33,715 bases of DNA, taken from an archaeon (GTDB taxonomy: Archaea; Thermoplasmatota; Thermoplasmata; Methanomassiliicoccales; Methanomethylophilaceae). Shown one piece after another: positions 1-7,232 of this stretch. A program made the position numbers and the translations under genes. The notes beneath the pieces were generated by a model. The model saw nothing but the letters and a program-made list of their open reading frames with translations, was not told the DNA's origin and did not search any database. Numbering within the stretch: position 1 is the first letter of the stretch; each line of letters opens with the position of its first letter. The stretch covers positions 1 to 33,715 of the forward strand of contig JAKSHW010000005.1 in assembly GCA_024399195.1 (NCBI GenBank), in the 5' to 3' direction.

Positions 1-281
1 GTGCCCCCCACCACGTCCTTCGCGAGGACGATCATTCCCGCACAGGTGCCGAAGGCGGGAAGACCTTCCGAGACCATTTTCTGTAACCTCTCAAGGAGAC
101 CGAGCTCCCTGAGGAGCTTCCCCATGACGGTACTTTCCCCTCCGGGGACGATAAGGGCGTCGAAGGGCCTGTCGAGGTCCTCCGAGTTCCTTATCTCGAA
201 ATGGTCGACGCCGAGCCTGGAAAGGACCTTCTCGTGTTCGAGGAACGCCCCCTGCAGTGCAAGCACGGCGACGGTGACCAT
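1..281 (-). CDS. pdxT: Pyridoxal 5'-phosphate synthase glutaminase subunit PdxT (partial, 3' end outside window)
   Basis: This is the glutaminase half of the DXP-independent vitamin B6 synthase: it hydrolyses glutamine and channels ammonia to PdxS in the cytoplasm. Only the first 93 codons are in the window; the gene runs off the left edge. The start (M-V-T-V-A-V-L-A-L-Q-G) is typical of the family. The PGGEST motif that binds glutamine is at residues 46-51, and the GTCAG nucleophile elbow at 78-82 places the catalytic cysteine at residue 80. The later His/Glu of the triad would lie outside the window. The start codon is one base downstream of the pdxS stop, so the two are translationally coupled. 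Assignment is secure; only the missing C-terminus is unknown. Confidence 0.95.
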   Translation of the reverse strand, partial: MVTVAVLALQGAFLEHEKVLSRLGVDHFEIRNSEDLDRPFDALIVPGGESTVMGKLLRELGLLERLQKMVSEGLPAFGTCAGMIVLAKDVVGG

Positions 282-282
282 C

Positions 283-1158
283 TCACTGACCCCTTTCTGC
301 CATGATGGTCTTGATCTCCTCGGCGTTGATACCGACCATGGCGGGTCCGAGGTCGGTGGAGAGCTCGGCGAGGAGCTTGGGGTTGTTGTAGTTGGTGACG
401 GCCTTGACGATGGCCTGGGCCCTCTTCTCGGGGTTTCCGGAGGCGAAGATACCGGAACCGACGAAGACTCCCTCCGCACCTAGCTGCATCATGAGAGCTG
501 CGTCGGCGGGGGTGGCCACTCCACCGGCGGCGAAGTTGACGACGGGGAGCTTTCCGTTGTCGTGGACGTACCTCACGAGGTCGACGGGGACCTGGAGCTG
601 TTTGGCGGTCTCGTAGAGCTCGTCGGCACGCTGGTTCTGGATCCTCCTGATCTCGGCGTTCATGGCCCTCATGTGGGAGACGGCCTGTACGACGTCACCG
701 GTTCCGGGCTCTCCCTTGGTCCTGATCATGGAAGCACCTTCGGAGATCCTCCTGAGGGCCTCTCCGAGGTTCCTCGCACCGCAGACGAAAGGCACTTTGA
801 ACTGGGTCTTGTCGATGTGGTAGATGTCGTCGGCGGGGGTGAGCACCTCGCTCTCGTCGATGTAGTCGATCTCGAGGGCCTCGAGGATCTGGGCCTCCAC
901 GAAGTGTCCGATACGCACCTTCGCCATCACGGGGATGGAGACGGTCTCCTGGATACCTTTGATCATCTTGGGGTCGCTCATACGGGAGACCCCTCCGGCG
1001 GCACGGATGTCCGCGGGGATGCGTTCCAATGCCATCACCGCGGCCGCACCGGCCTTCTCGGCGATACGGGCCTGTTCGGGGGTGGTGACGTCCATGATTA
1101 CGCCGCCTTTGAGCATCTCTGCAAGGTCTTTGTTTAGCTGGTACCTGTCGTTTGCCAT
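283..1158 (-). CDS. pdxS: Pyridoxal 5'-phosphate synthase lyase subunit PdxS
   Basis: PdxS condenses ribose 5-phosphate, glyceraldehyde 3-phosphate and ammonia into pyridoxal 5'-phosphate, working as a dodecamer with PdxT. The 291-residue length and sequence are full family standard. Asp23 (GGVIMDV), Lys80 ([10 protein letters not shown]) and Lys148 ([11 protein letters not shown]) match the catalytic residues known from the bacterial enzymes. The phosphate-binding glycine motifs follow at about 212-237 ([12 protein letters not shown] and GVFVGSGIF). The start is preceded by GAGGT eight bases upstream. It is first in a pdxS-pdxT operon. The 265 bases upstream are strongly AT-rich and hold three similar palindromes, so regulation at that promoter is plausible but unproven. 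Confidence 0.97.
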   Translation of the reverse strand: MANDRYQLNKDLAEMLKGGVIMDVTTPEQARIAEKAGAAAVMALERIPADIRAAGGVSRMSDPKMIKGIQETVSIPVMAKVRIGHFVEAQILEALEIDYIDESEVLTPADDIYHIDKTQFKVPFVCGARNLGEALRRISEGASMIRTKGEPGTGDVVQAVSHMRAMNAEIRRIQNQRADELYETAKQLQVPVDLVRYVHDNGKLPVVNFAAGGVATPADAALMMQLGAEGVFVGSGIFASGNPEKRAQAIVKAVTNYNNPKLLAELSTDLGPAMVGINAEEIKTIMAERGQ

Positions 1159-1188
1159 AGGTGAACCTCTGTTTTAGTAGCCCCCTTC

Positions 1189-1205
1189 TATAATATTCTA
1201 TTATA
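1189..1205. repeat. AT palindrome 1 upstream of pdxS
   Basis: TATAATA-TTC-TATTATA is a perfect inverted repeat with 7-base arms, 31-47 bases before the pdxS start. It overlaps the likely TATA box, so it could be a promoter element, an operator, or both. Two related copies follow at 1269 and 1312. Confidence 0.5.
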
Positions 1206-1268
1206 ACAATGTTGGTCTGATTTGTATTATTATATGATTAAAAATGAACGGTTATTATGATTGATGTT

Positions 1269-1285
1269 TATAATAGTCTATTATG
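1269..1285. repeat. AT palindrome 2 upstream of pdxS
   Basis: TATAATA-GTC-TATTATG is the same inverted repeat as at 1189 with one mismatch in the outer base and the same 3-base spacer. It lies 80 bases from copy 1. Confidence 0.45.
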
Positions 1286-1311
1286 AATATTTAAATGGAA
1301 GTCGATTTGAA

Positions 1312-1329
1312 TATTATACTATTATAATA
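1312..1329. repeat. AT palindrome 3 upstream of pdxS
   Basis: TATTATA-CTAT-TATAATA is a perfect inverted repeat made of the same two 7-mers in the opposite order. It completes a set of three in the 1159-1423 gap, which otherwise holds no gene. Confidence 0.4.
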
Positions 1330-1392
1330 TGTAATATAGAAATTCACAGAAAAAAACGGCAACGGTCTGGACAGAAAACGGAAAAGAAGGTT

Positions 1393-1414
1393 CCGACCGG
1401 TTTTCCACGGTCGG
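1393..1414 (-). terminator. Hairpin after the binding-protein gene
   Basis: CCGACCG and CGGTCGG form a 7-bp stem with an 8-base loop. It lies 10 bases after the stop of the binding-protein gene and is followed on the minus strand by a pyrimidine/T-rich tract. Confidence 0.6.
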
Positions 1415-1423
1415 TAAATGGGT

Positions 1424-2608
1424 TCAGTTGTCTTTCACACGGAGGGCCGACTTGAGGTCGAAGTCGGGATCGGTGGGTTTCAGATCGGAAACGAAGATGA
1501 TGATGTCGGGTTGGGCCTTGAGGATGACCTCCTCCTTGACCTCCTGGTTACCGGTGTGGGTGACGCAGTTCTTGAATCCGAAAAGCTCGTATAGGTCGTT
1601 TGCAAGGGTGTTGAGTCCGCGGGCCTTGTTCTCTCCGACGTTGATGTAGAGGGCGGTCCTGGTGTAGTCGTACTTGGACTCCTGTTTCTGGGCCTCCTGT
1701 CCGCAGGCGTAGAGGTGGAGCCTGACGTAGTCGACGATCTCCTGTGCCTTGTCGCCGTATCCGAGGAGGTACGCGACGACCTCGATGTTTCCGAGGATCG
1801 CAGGCATGTCGGTGACGTCGAAGGTGACGGAATAGGAGTTGAAAACGGACATCTGTTCGGTGAGCCAGTCGTCGGCCTCGGAACCGATGGTTCCCATTCC
1901 CATGAAGCAGACGGTCTTTCCTGCGTCCTTGATGTCTCCGAAGACGGACATGTACTGCTCCTTGTACTTCATGATACTGGTACAGGAACCCATCTTGATG
2001 GAGGTCTTGTCCTCGGTCACGGGGATACCGTACTGGGTGTCGAGGTACTTGATGAAACCGCTGTCCCCTGCGTAGATCTTGGAGTAGAGCTCCTTGATGA
2101 CGGCGGGGTCGCAGTCCTTGTAGTCGACACCGTGGGCCGCACAGAGGACGGTGTACACGGTGGAGGTGAAGGAAGCGGCACAGATGAAGTAGTCGGGAAG
2201 GTTCTTGATGGTGATCTCCTTGGGGGTGTAGACGGTCTCTCCGTCGTTCCTGATCATCTTGGTGACGGTGAAGGTGCCGTTCCCGTTGTCCTTGACGAGC
2301 TTCTGATAGGGGAGGAAGTCGTCGGGCACGTCGGAGATGGAGTATTTGGAATAGTCCATGTCCTCACCGTAGATGGTGGAGTACCAGTAGTCGGCGACCT
2401 GTGCGATGTACGCACTTCCGGTCATGTTGGACGAGGAGGTGTTGGTGAGAAGGGGGTCCCACGAACCCCATCCTTTGCTAGGGTCGTATTCATGGTCTTC
2501 CTTGGAGATCTTCTCCGGGGTGCTGTCGGTCATTATGATGACCGCGATAGCACCTACGATGACCAATACGGCCGCAATGAGGATCACTGCATAGCCTTTT
2601 GTGTTCAT
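1424..2608 (-). CDS. Membrane-anchored FecB/BtuF-type substrate-binding protein of the nitrogenase-like locus
   Basis: This 394-residue protein is probably the outer-surface receptor of a metal-chelate importer. Residues 7-29 form one hydrophobic segment that would anchor it in the archaeal membrane. There is no lipobox cysteine. The C-terminal half has the class III binding-protein signature, with a helix-strand ending ILKAQPDIIIFVSD typical of FecB/BtuF lobes. The usual N-terminal opening (R-I-V-S-L) is not obvious, so the ligand site may be divergent. The open frame continues about 1 kb upstream across the NifK-like gene, but the ATG at 2608 is the believable start: hydrophobic sequence begins there and a TATA-like box (about 2639-2644) plus a 27-bp palindrome lie directly before it. 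The partner permease and ATPase are at 6164-8093. The ligand is unknown; corrinoid, haem-like or siderophore are candidates. Confidence 0.8.
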   Translation of the reverse strand: MNTKGYAVILIAAVLVIVGAIAVIIMTDSTPEKISKEDHEYDPSKGWGSWDPLLTNTSSSNMTGSAYIAQVADYWYSTIYGEDMDYSKYSISDVPDDFLPYQKLVKDNGNGTFTVTKMIRNDGETVYTPKEITIKNLPDYFICAASFTSTVYTVLCAAHGVDYKDCDPAVIKELYSKIYAGDSGFIKYLDTQYGIPVTEDKTSIKMGSCTSIMKYKEQYMSVFGDIKDAGKTVCFMGMGTIGSEADDWLTEQMSVFNSYSVTFDVTDMPAILGNIEVVAYLLGYGDKAQEIVDYVRLHLYACGQEAQKQESKYDYTRTALYINVGENKARGLNTLANDLYELFGFKNCVTHTGNQEVKEEVILKAQPDIIIFVSDLKPTDPDFDLKSALRVKDN

Positions 2609-2611
2609 TCT

Positions 2612-2638
2612 ATCATTTGGATGCTTTATCCAAACGAT
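2612..2638. promoter_or_regulatory. Operator-like palindrome, site 1 (binding-protein promoter)
   Basis: Two 11-base arms around a GCTTT spacer match at 10 of 11 positions, with core TTTGGAT-N5-ATCCAAA. The site lies between the TATA-like box (about 2639-2644) and the start codon at 2608, where an archaeal repressor would block transcription. The same core occurs at 6148 and, degenerate, at 6094. Confidence 0.75.
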
Positions 2639-2688
2639 ATATCGCATTCCTGTATATTTGGACGATGGTATATTATGTCGGTTTTTGT

Positions 2689-3942
2689 TCATTGAACGTT
2701 GAATATCGAGTCCAATATGTTCAACGTTCCCCTCACCCCGACCACGGTCTTGTTGTTGAACAGAAACTCCCTTCTCGGAGGGAATCCGATATCCACCCCT
2801 TTTCCGAACTTCCCGGACAGTTCCCACATGGCGGAATAGTCTCCTGAGGAGAACAGGTAGTCCCCTTCGGTGGCGGGTTTCCCCACTATGTCGCCCAGAC
2901 CGTTCTCCTCCGCATATTTTTCCAGTTCTTCTTTCAGAGGGTCCGGACCTATGCCGTCCACCGCCACGGGTATCATGGATAGGTATCTGTGGAGCCACCT
3001 GCACAGGGGTACCGCGGTGGAACCTTCGCATTCTATCGCGAAATGTGCACCGGTCACGCGTCTGGCACGGCGTTCGTCGGAAAGGAGGACGCTTCTCACA
3101 CGCTTTCTGGTCGAGCAGAGATGTTCCAGTGCAACGGAAGGGTCGTGTCCCGTCATTTCGGCCACCGAACGTATCCATTCTTCGGTGGCGTCGAACCCTA
3201 TCGGTGCGTAGTCCATGCGGTTGCAGGGGATGCCGAACGTGTCCTCGTAGTATCTGCCCAACTTCTCGCAGCAGTCGGGGTACACGCATATGTTGTACTC
3301 CGCATCGGCGGACCTGCGCACCTCCTCCACAGAGGAACCCGCCCCTATGGCGGTGTGCACCTTCAGGCCCATCATGTCCAAAAGGGAAGTGACCTCTTCG
3401 ACCGTGCCTTCCCAATCCCTGCACAGCAGCGGTATACCTATGAGGTTCACCGTATCCTTCATTTTCGTACGCGGAACGGGTCCGATGAACTTCACTATCT
3501 CGGTGGTGACCGAGTCCGTGCCCTGTGAAAGGGTCTGGGACACGGGGTTGAAATCGATGGTGAAGGCCCTGTCCGACAGTCCGAGGTCGTCTATGGCCTT
3601 CCTGACGTTGTCGCCTATGAGGGCGGTGGCTGGAGAGTCGATGACAACGATCAGAGGGCATCCTCTCGAGGCGATCCTTTCCAAGGCCTCCTTCACCTTG
3701 TCCACTCCGCCGTAGATGTAGTCTTTCTCATCGAGGAACGTACACGGTATACGGGGGTTCCCGTTGAAATAGGGGTCGAGGCTGTCCTCTGCGGAATCGG
3801 TGGGACGTGAATACAGTTCCCTTGACAGGCGCATGTACCTGAACCTGCATCCTCCGGGTCCGTGCAACAATGTACAGACGTCCTTGAACCCCTCGGCGGC
3901 CATGAGGGCCCCTGCGAAACCGTCCGGTCTTATGAAAACCAT
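2689..3942 (-). CDS. NifK-like nitrogenase-superfamily component 1 subunit
   Basis: This 417-residue protein is the likely second subunit of a heteromeric nitrogenase-like reductase, pairing with the NifD domain of the upstream gene. Family marks are GALMAAEGF followed by HGPGGC (residues 27-32), the DEKDYIYGG motif (71-79), IGDNV (109-113), and a late VDYAPIGFDATEEW-type segment. By eye against NifK, the three P-cluster cysteine positions read Asp7, Cys32 and Ser103, so only the middle one is kept. That is the position of Asp36 in the chlorophyll enzyme subunit BchB, which bridges a [4Fe-4S] cluster. The start lies one base after the stop of the H-D fusion gene, so translation is coupled. 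Electron acceptor and substrate cannot be read from sequence. It is shorter than true NifK. Confidence 0.85.
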   Translation of the reverse strand: MVFIRPDGFAGALMAAEGFKDVCTLLHGPGGCRFRYMRLSRELYSRPTDSAEDSLDPYFNGNPRIPCTFLDEKDYIYGGVDKVKEALERIASRGCPLIVVIDSPATALIGDNVRKAIDDLGLSDRAFTIDFNPVSQTLSQGTDSVTTEIVKFIGPVPRTKMKDTVNLIGIPLLCRDWEGTVEEVTSLLDMMGLKVHTAIGAGSSVEEVRRSADAEYNICVYPDCCEKLGRYYEDTFGIPCNRMDYAPIGFDATEEWIRSVAEMTGHDPSVALEHLCSTRKRVRSVLLSDERRARRVTGAHFAIECEGSTAVPLCRWLHRYLSMIPVAVDGIGPDPLKEELEKYAEENGLGDIVGKPATEGDYLFSSGDYSAMWELSGKFGKGVDIGFPPRREFLFNNKTVVGVRGTLNILDSIFNVQ

Positions 3943-3943
3943 C

Positions 3944-6061
3944 TCACATCATCCTCCATCCTTCCATCCTGCCCATCCTCATCGAGTCTTCCAGTCTTCT
4001 GCCGAGCTCTTCCAGTCCCGGTAGGCCCATGAACCCGTCCGTCAGTTCCATGTGGTGGCAGTCGAGGCTTCTGACGGCCTCCGAACGGGATATCATCAGT
4101 TCGGGACGGTCTGTGGGGAAGTCCCTGATGGCATCCTCGGTACGGTAGTCGGTCCTGATCGGTGCGGTGCATCTTCCTACGTCATGGACTCTTTTCCTCT
4201 TCCCTGTGAGAGGTCCGAACCCGATGTACACGATGTCCATTCCCAGGTCCTCCATGAACTCCGTGGCCCAGGAGATGTTCTTGGGCGTGTCGCAGAGGAT
4301 CGCCACACGTACGCCTTTCAGTATGGGCATGAGTCTTTCCACCAGTCTTCCGTATCCGTCACGGACCTTCTCCACCGCCTCGGTCGCGACATCGTTCCTG
4401 TCTAGCTTCTCCCCCAGGGCGGTGATCCAGCTGCATGTCTTCTCAAGACCTATCGGGGCGGGGGCCGAAAGGTATTCCATCCCACAGCAGGTTTTGAGCT
4501 CCTCGGCCATCTCTCTCGCCATGGCGACATCGGTGACCACCACGTTCAAGGAACCCTTCTTCAGGTTCACTATCTCTTCCAGACCGCATCCCCCTATGAA
4601 CCTGCAGTTGATCTTAAGTCCGAACAGGCCGAAGAGGTCGTCCAAGGCCTTCGTCTTGTCCTTGTAGCTGAGCTTCATGAAGGACATGGCTAGGATGTTG
4701 ACGTATCCGGGGTCGGGTCTCACATCGGGGTCGATATACCTGAACATGGCCTTGGTGGCCATCCACAGCCCCTCGCCCATATGGCCGGTCATGTTGCCGT
4801 CGCATCTGACGGAGGTTATCCTGACCCCCTCGTGGGAGTTTTCCACCTCCTTCACGATCTTGTCAACGTCGTCCCCTATGATCCCCGCCATGCAGGTGGT
4901 GATGACCATGATGTCCTTGGAACCCGACGACACCATCTGTTCCAGTTTCGAACGGAGCCTGCGGTCCCCTCCGAATATGGAATCCGAGTCGGTGATCCCC
5001 GTGCAGTGCATCTTGGTGCCCGATGGGACGAATCCGAGACATCTGCGGGAGGCGTCGTTGGAGGACATGCGGTCGTGGAACGACGAGAATATGTACGCAC
5101 AGCTGTCCGGAGAGTGCAGCAGTATGTCGAGACCGTCCACGAAATACCCTATATCGACGGCACCTGCCGCGGAACACGTCTCCAGGACGTCGCCTTTTCG
5201 TAGTTCACATCCCTTTCCACAGGGGACGTCCGTCACGGATCCCGGCATCGGTCTGCGGTTCTTCAGTATGCATTCCATCTGGTCGTCGTCCAAGGGCCTA
5301 GCGATGTGGAGCTCTTCACCGTTCCCCGCCTTGACGACGGCGTCCGCTATCCTGCATATCTCGATGGAGGGTTCGCTTCCCGGGAACATGGCCTCGACCG
5401 GTTCGTTAGCCTTTTCGCATTCGGTTATGATCCTGGTGCGGGGGATCCTCGCTATGACAGGGAGACCCACACTGTCAGCGAAGTTCCCTACTATGGTATC
5501 CTCGTTCTCGACACCGCGGGAGTTCTGCACTATCCCGAGTACACGGGGCGTCTCCCCGTCGAGTCTTCTGATGCCTTTGAGGATGTTGTTCGCCGCGAAC
5601 ACGGACATGTACTCCCCGGAGGTGACCAGGACTATTCCGTCGGACCTGTCGGACCTCATGGGTACGGCGAACCCGCCGCAGACCACGTCCCCGAGGACGT
5701 CGAACACCTTGAAGTCTGGTTGCAGGGACCCTATGCCGAGGTTCTCGAGGATGTCGAAGGTGGTTATTATGCCCCTTCCGGCACATCCGACACCCGGTTC
5801 GGGACCGCCCGATTCCACACACAGGACTCCGCCTTTTCCTTCGACCACTATCTCCCCGAGGTCGGAGGGTTTCCTGCCGTCGACCACCTTCTCGAGGACC
5901 GTGGCCTGTCTGCCCGTGGGGAGCAACAGGCGGGTGGAGTCGTGCTTGGGGTCGCATCCTATGTGGAGCACCTTCCCTTTCGATGAAAGAACGAACGATA
6001 CGTTGGAGGACACGGTGGATTTCCCAATTCCCCCTTTGCCGTAGAATGCGACGCTGAACAT
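3944..6061 (-). CDS. NifH-NifD fusion: nitrogenase-like Fe protein joined to component 1 alpha-type domain
   Basis: This single 705-residue polypeptide joins two proteins that are normally separate. Residues 1 to about 245 are a full Fe protein: P-loop GKGGIGKST at 8-16, DPKHDST at 37-43, and the [4Fe-4S] ligands Cys93 (GVGCAGRG) and Cys128 (DVVCGGFA). It would bind ATP and pass low-potential electrons. Residues about 272-705 are a NifD-type domain with candidate cluster cysteines 281 or 285, 321 (HSPDSC) and 390 (ITTCMAGIIGDD), plus the SIFGGDRRL motif at 361-369. Where NifD has the FeMo-cofactor cysteine (LNLVHC), this protein has Asp511. The reading frame is continuous through the linker, so this is a real fusion in the sequence as given. 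It leads an operon with the NifK-like gene; no nifB, nifE or nifN is present. True nitrogenase is unlikely. A tetrapyrrole, corrinoid or other metal-chelate reductase is possible. Confidence 0.88.
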   Translation of the reverse strand: MFSVAFYGKGGIGKSTVSSNVSFVLSSKGKVLHIGCDPKHDSTRLLLPTGRQATVLEKVVDGRKPSDLGEIVVEGKGGVLCVESGGPEPGVGCAGRGIITTFDILENLGIGSLQPDFKVFDVLGDVVCGGFAVPMRSDRSDGIVLVTSGEYMSVFAANNILKGIRRLDGETPRVLGIVQNSRGVENEDTIVGNFADSVGLPVIARIPRTRIITECEKANEPVEAMFPGSEPSIEICRIADAVVKAGNGEELHIARPLDDDQMECILKNRRPMPGSVTDVPCGKGCELRKGDVLETCSAAGAVDIGYFVDGLDILLHSPDSCAYIFSSFHDRMSSNDASRRCLGFVPSGTKMHCTGITDSDSIFGGDRRLRSKLEQMVSSGSKDIMVITTCMAGIIGDDVDKIVKEVENSHEGVRITSVRCDGNMTGHMGEGLWMATKAMFRYIDPDVRPDPGYVNILAMSFMKLSYKDKTKALDDLFGLFGLKINCRFIGGCGLEEIVNLKKGSLNVVVTDVAMAREMAEELKTCCGMEYLSAPAPIGLEKTCSWITALGEKLDRNDVATEAVEKVRDGYGRLVERLMPILKGVRVAILCDTPKNISWATEFMEDLGMDIVYIGFGPLTGKRKRVHDVGRCTAPIRTDYRTEDAIRDFPTDRPELMISRSEAVRSLDCHHMELTDGFMGLPGLEELGRRLEDSMRMGRMEGWRMM

Positions 6062-6163
6062 GCACAGTGAATCGTGTTTTGTATTATAATGTGATTGGAT
6101 GAATAATCCTTTTGTAAAAACAGTAATGATTATATCAGTTCAAACGGTTTGGATGACATATCC
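6062..6163. promoter_or_regulatory. Divergent promoter between the H-D fusion and the FecC-type permease
   Basis: Two TATA-like elements face outward: one at about 6083-6091 for the minus-strand fusion gene, and TTATATC at about 6130-6136 for the plus-strand permease. Both lie about 25-30 bases from their start codons, with no clear ribosome binding site, consistent with leaderless or very short leaders. Operator-like copies lie between them and over the permease start. Confidence 0.6.
6094..6113. promoter_or_regulatory. Operator-like palindrome, site 2 (degenerate)
   Basis: ATTGGAT-GAATA-ATCCTTT keeps the GGAT-N5-ATCC core and spacing of sites 1 and 3, but the outer bases of the right arm differ. 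It lies between the two divergent TATA elements. Confidence 0.5.
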
Positions 6164-6166
6164 ATG
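6148..6166. promoter_or_regulatory. Operator-like palindrome, site 3 (permease start)
   Basis: TTTGGAT-GACAT-ATCCATG has the same core and 5-base spacer as site 1. It overlaps the ATG at 6164 and lies downstream of the TATA-like box, which argues that the in-frame TTG at 6149 is operator rather than a start codon. Confidence 0.65.
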
Positions 6167-7228
6167 AAAGCCGACGACCTGTTCCCGCCGACATCCCAGA
6201 ACGACCTTGACGAGATCGTCAGGCAGAAACGTTCCAAGTCGATATTCGTCATTATCTTCTTGATAATCATAACGGCCACGATATGTTTCTGCAGCATATT
6301 CGTAGGGTATGCGGACATCTCCCCGCGTGAGGTCATAGAGGTATGGATGGGGAAAGGGAACTGGCAGAACACCTACATCGTCGAACAGATCCGTATGCCC
6401 CGTATAGCCTGTTCAGCGGTCGTGGGTGCGGGCCTTGCGGTGGCGGGTATGGCCATGCAGGCCCTTTTCAAGAACCCCTTGGCATCGCCTTCCGTGTTAG
6501 GTATATCCAGCGGTGCGGCATTCGGTGCCAATCTTGCGATAGCCTTCGGGATAGGGGCCTTTTTCGGTTCGTACTCCGTCTCGGTCATGGCTTTCATATG
6601 CTGTTTCATCACCCTCCTCGTCGTTTTCGCCATAGCCACCACCAGGCACGGTACCACTACCATCCTTCTCCTGTTGGCGGGAGTGGCCGTCGGATCCTTC
6701 TTCGGGGGCATGACCTCGTTCCTGCAGTATTTCGTGGACGACGCCGATGTTCTGCAGAGCATGGTCTACTGGTCCATGGGTAGTTTCGCCAAGTGCGACT
6801 GGTTGGACTTCAAGGTCAGCCTCATCATCGTAGGCGTAGGGGTGGCGGTCATAATGCTCCGTTCCAAGGAGCTCAACCTTCTGACCCTAGGTGACGAACA
6901 GGCCAAGGCCTTAGGTGTGAACATCCCCCTGACCCGTACTTTGGTGCTCCTTGCCGACGCCCTCATCGTCGGAGGATGTGTAGCCATATCCGGTACCATA
7001 GGGTTCGTGGGACTGATAATCCCCCACATCTTCAGGACGTTGGTGGGTCCGAACCACAGCTACCTGGGAATCATCTGTGTGTTCGCAGGTGCGATCTTCA
7101 TGATGGTCATGGACATCATCGCAAGGAACAGTATGGCGACCGAAGTGCCTATAGGTGTCCTGACGTCCCTGTTGGGAGCACCGTTCTTCGTGTACATCAT
7201 GAGGAAGAAGAGAAACGAGATCTGGTGA
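6164..7228 (+). CDS. FecCD/BtuC-family metal-chelate ABC transporter permease
   Basis: This is the integral membrane channel of an importer for iron chelates, haem or corrinoids. After a short charged N-terminus there are about nine to ten hydrophobic segments. Family marks include RMPRIACSAVVGAGLAVAG, the run NPLASPSVLGISSGAAFGA, and the late GTIGFVGLIIPHIFR loop that docks the ATPase. Length from ATG 6164 is 354 residues, normal for the family. I chose ATG 6164 over TTG 6149 because the TTG lies inside the palindrome and the TATA-like box is about 30 bases before the ATG. The ATPase gene follows after 4 bases. It is divergent from the nitrogenase-like operon and shares its operator, so the two probably serve one pathway. 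Confidence 0.93.
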   Translation: MKADDLFPPTSQNDLDEIVRQKRSKSIFVIIFLIIITATICFCSIFVGYADISPREVIEVWMGKGNWQNTYIVEQIRMPRIACSAVVGAGLAVAGMAMQALFKNPLASPSVLGISSGAAFGANLAIAFGIGAFFGSYSVSVMAFICCFITLLVVFAIATTRHGTTTILLLLAGVAVGSFFGGMTSFLQYFVDDADVLQSMVYWSMGSFAKCDWLDFKVSLIIVGVGVAVIMLRSKELNLLTLGDEQAKALGVNIPLTRTLVLLADALIVGGCVAISGTIGFVGLIIPHIFRTLVGPNHSYLGIICVFAGAIFMMVMDIIARNSMATEVPIGVLTSLLGAPFFVYIMRKKRNEIW

Positions 7229-7232
7229 TACG

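Noticed and set aside
2609-3661. Upstream open frame joined to the binding-protein gene (would give a 745-residue protein)
   Set aside because: This stretch is the out-of-frame shadow of the NifK-like gene. Its translation is arginine-rich with no domain, while the hydrophobic anchor and promoter elements start at 2608.
2689-6061. True nitrogenase (nifHDK)
   Set aside because: The FeMo-cofactor cysteine position is Asp, the NifK-like subunit lacks two of three P-cluster cysteines, and no nifB, nifE or nifN is present in the window.
2689-6061. CfbC/CfbD of coenzyme F430 synthesis
   Set aside because: CfbC and CfbD are separate proteins and CfbD works without a K-type partner. Here H is fused to D and a distinct K-like subunit is present, with an importer. 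A phylogeny could overturn this.
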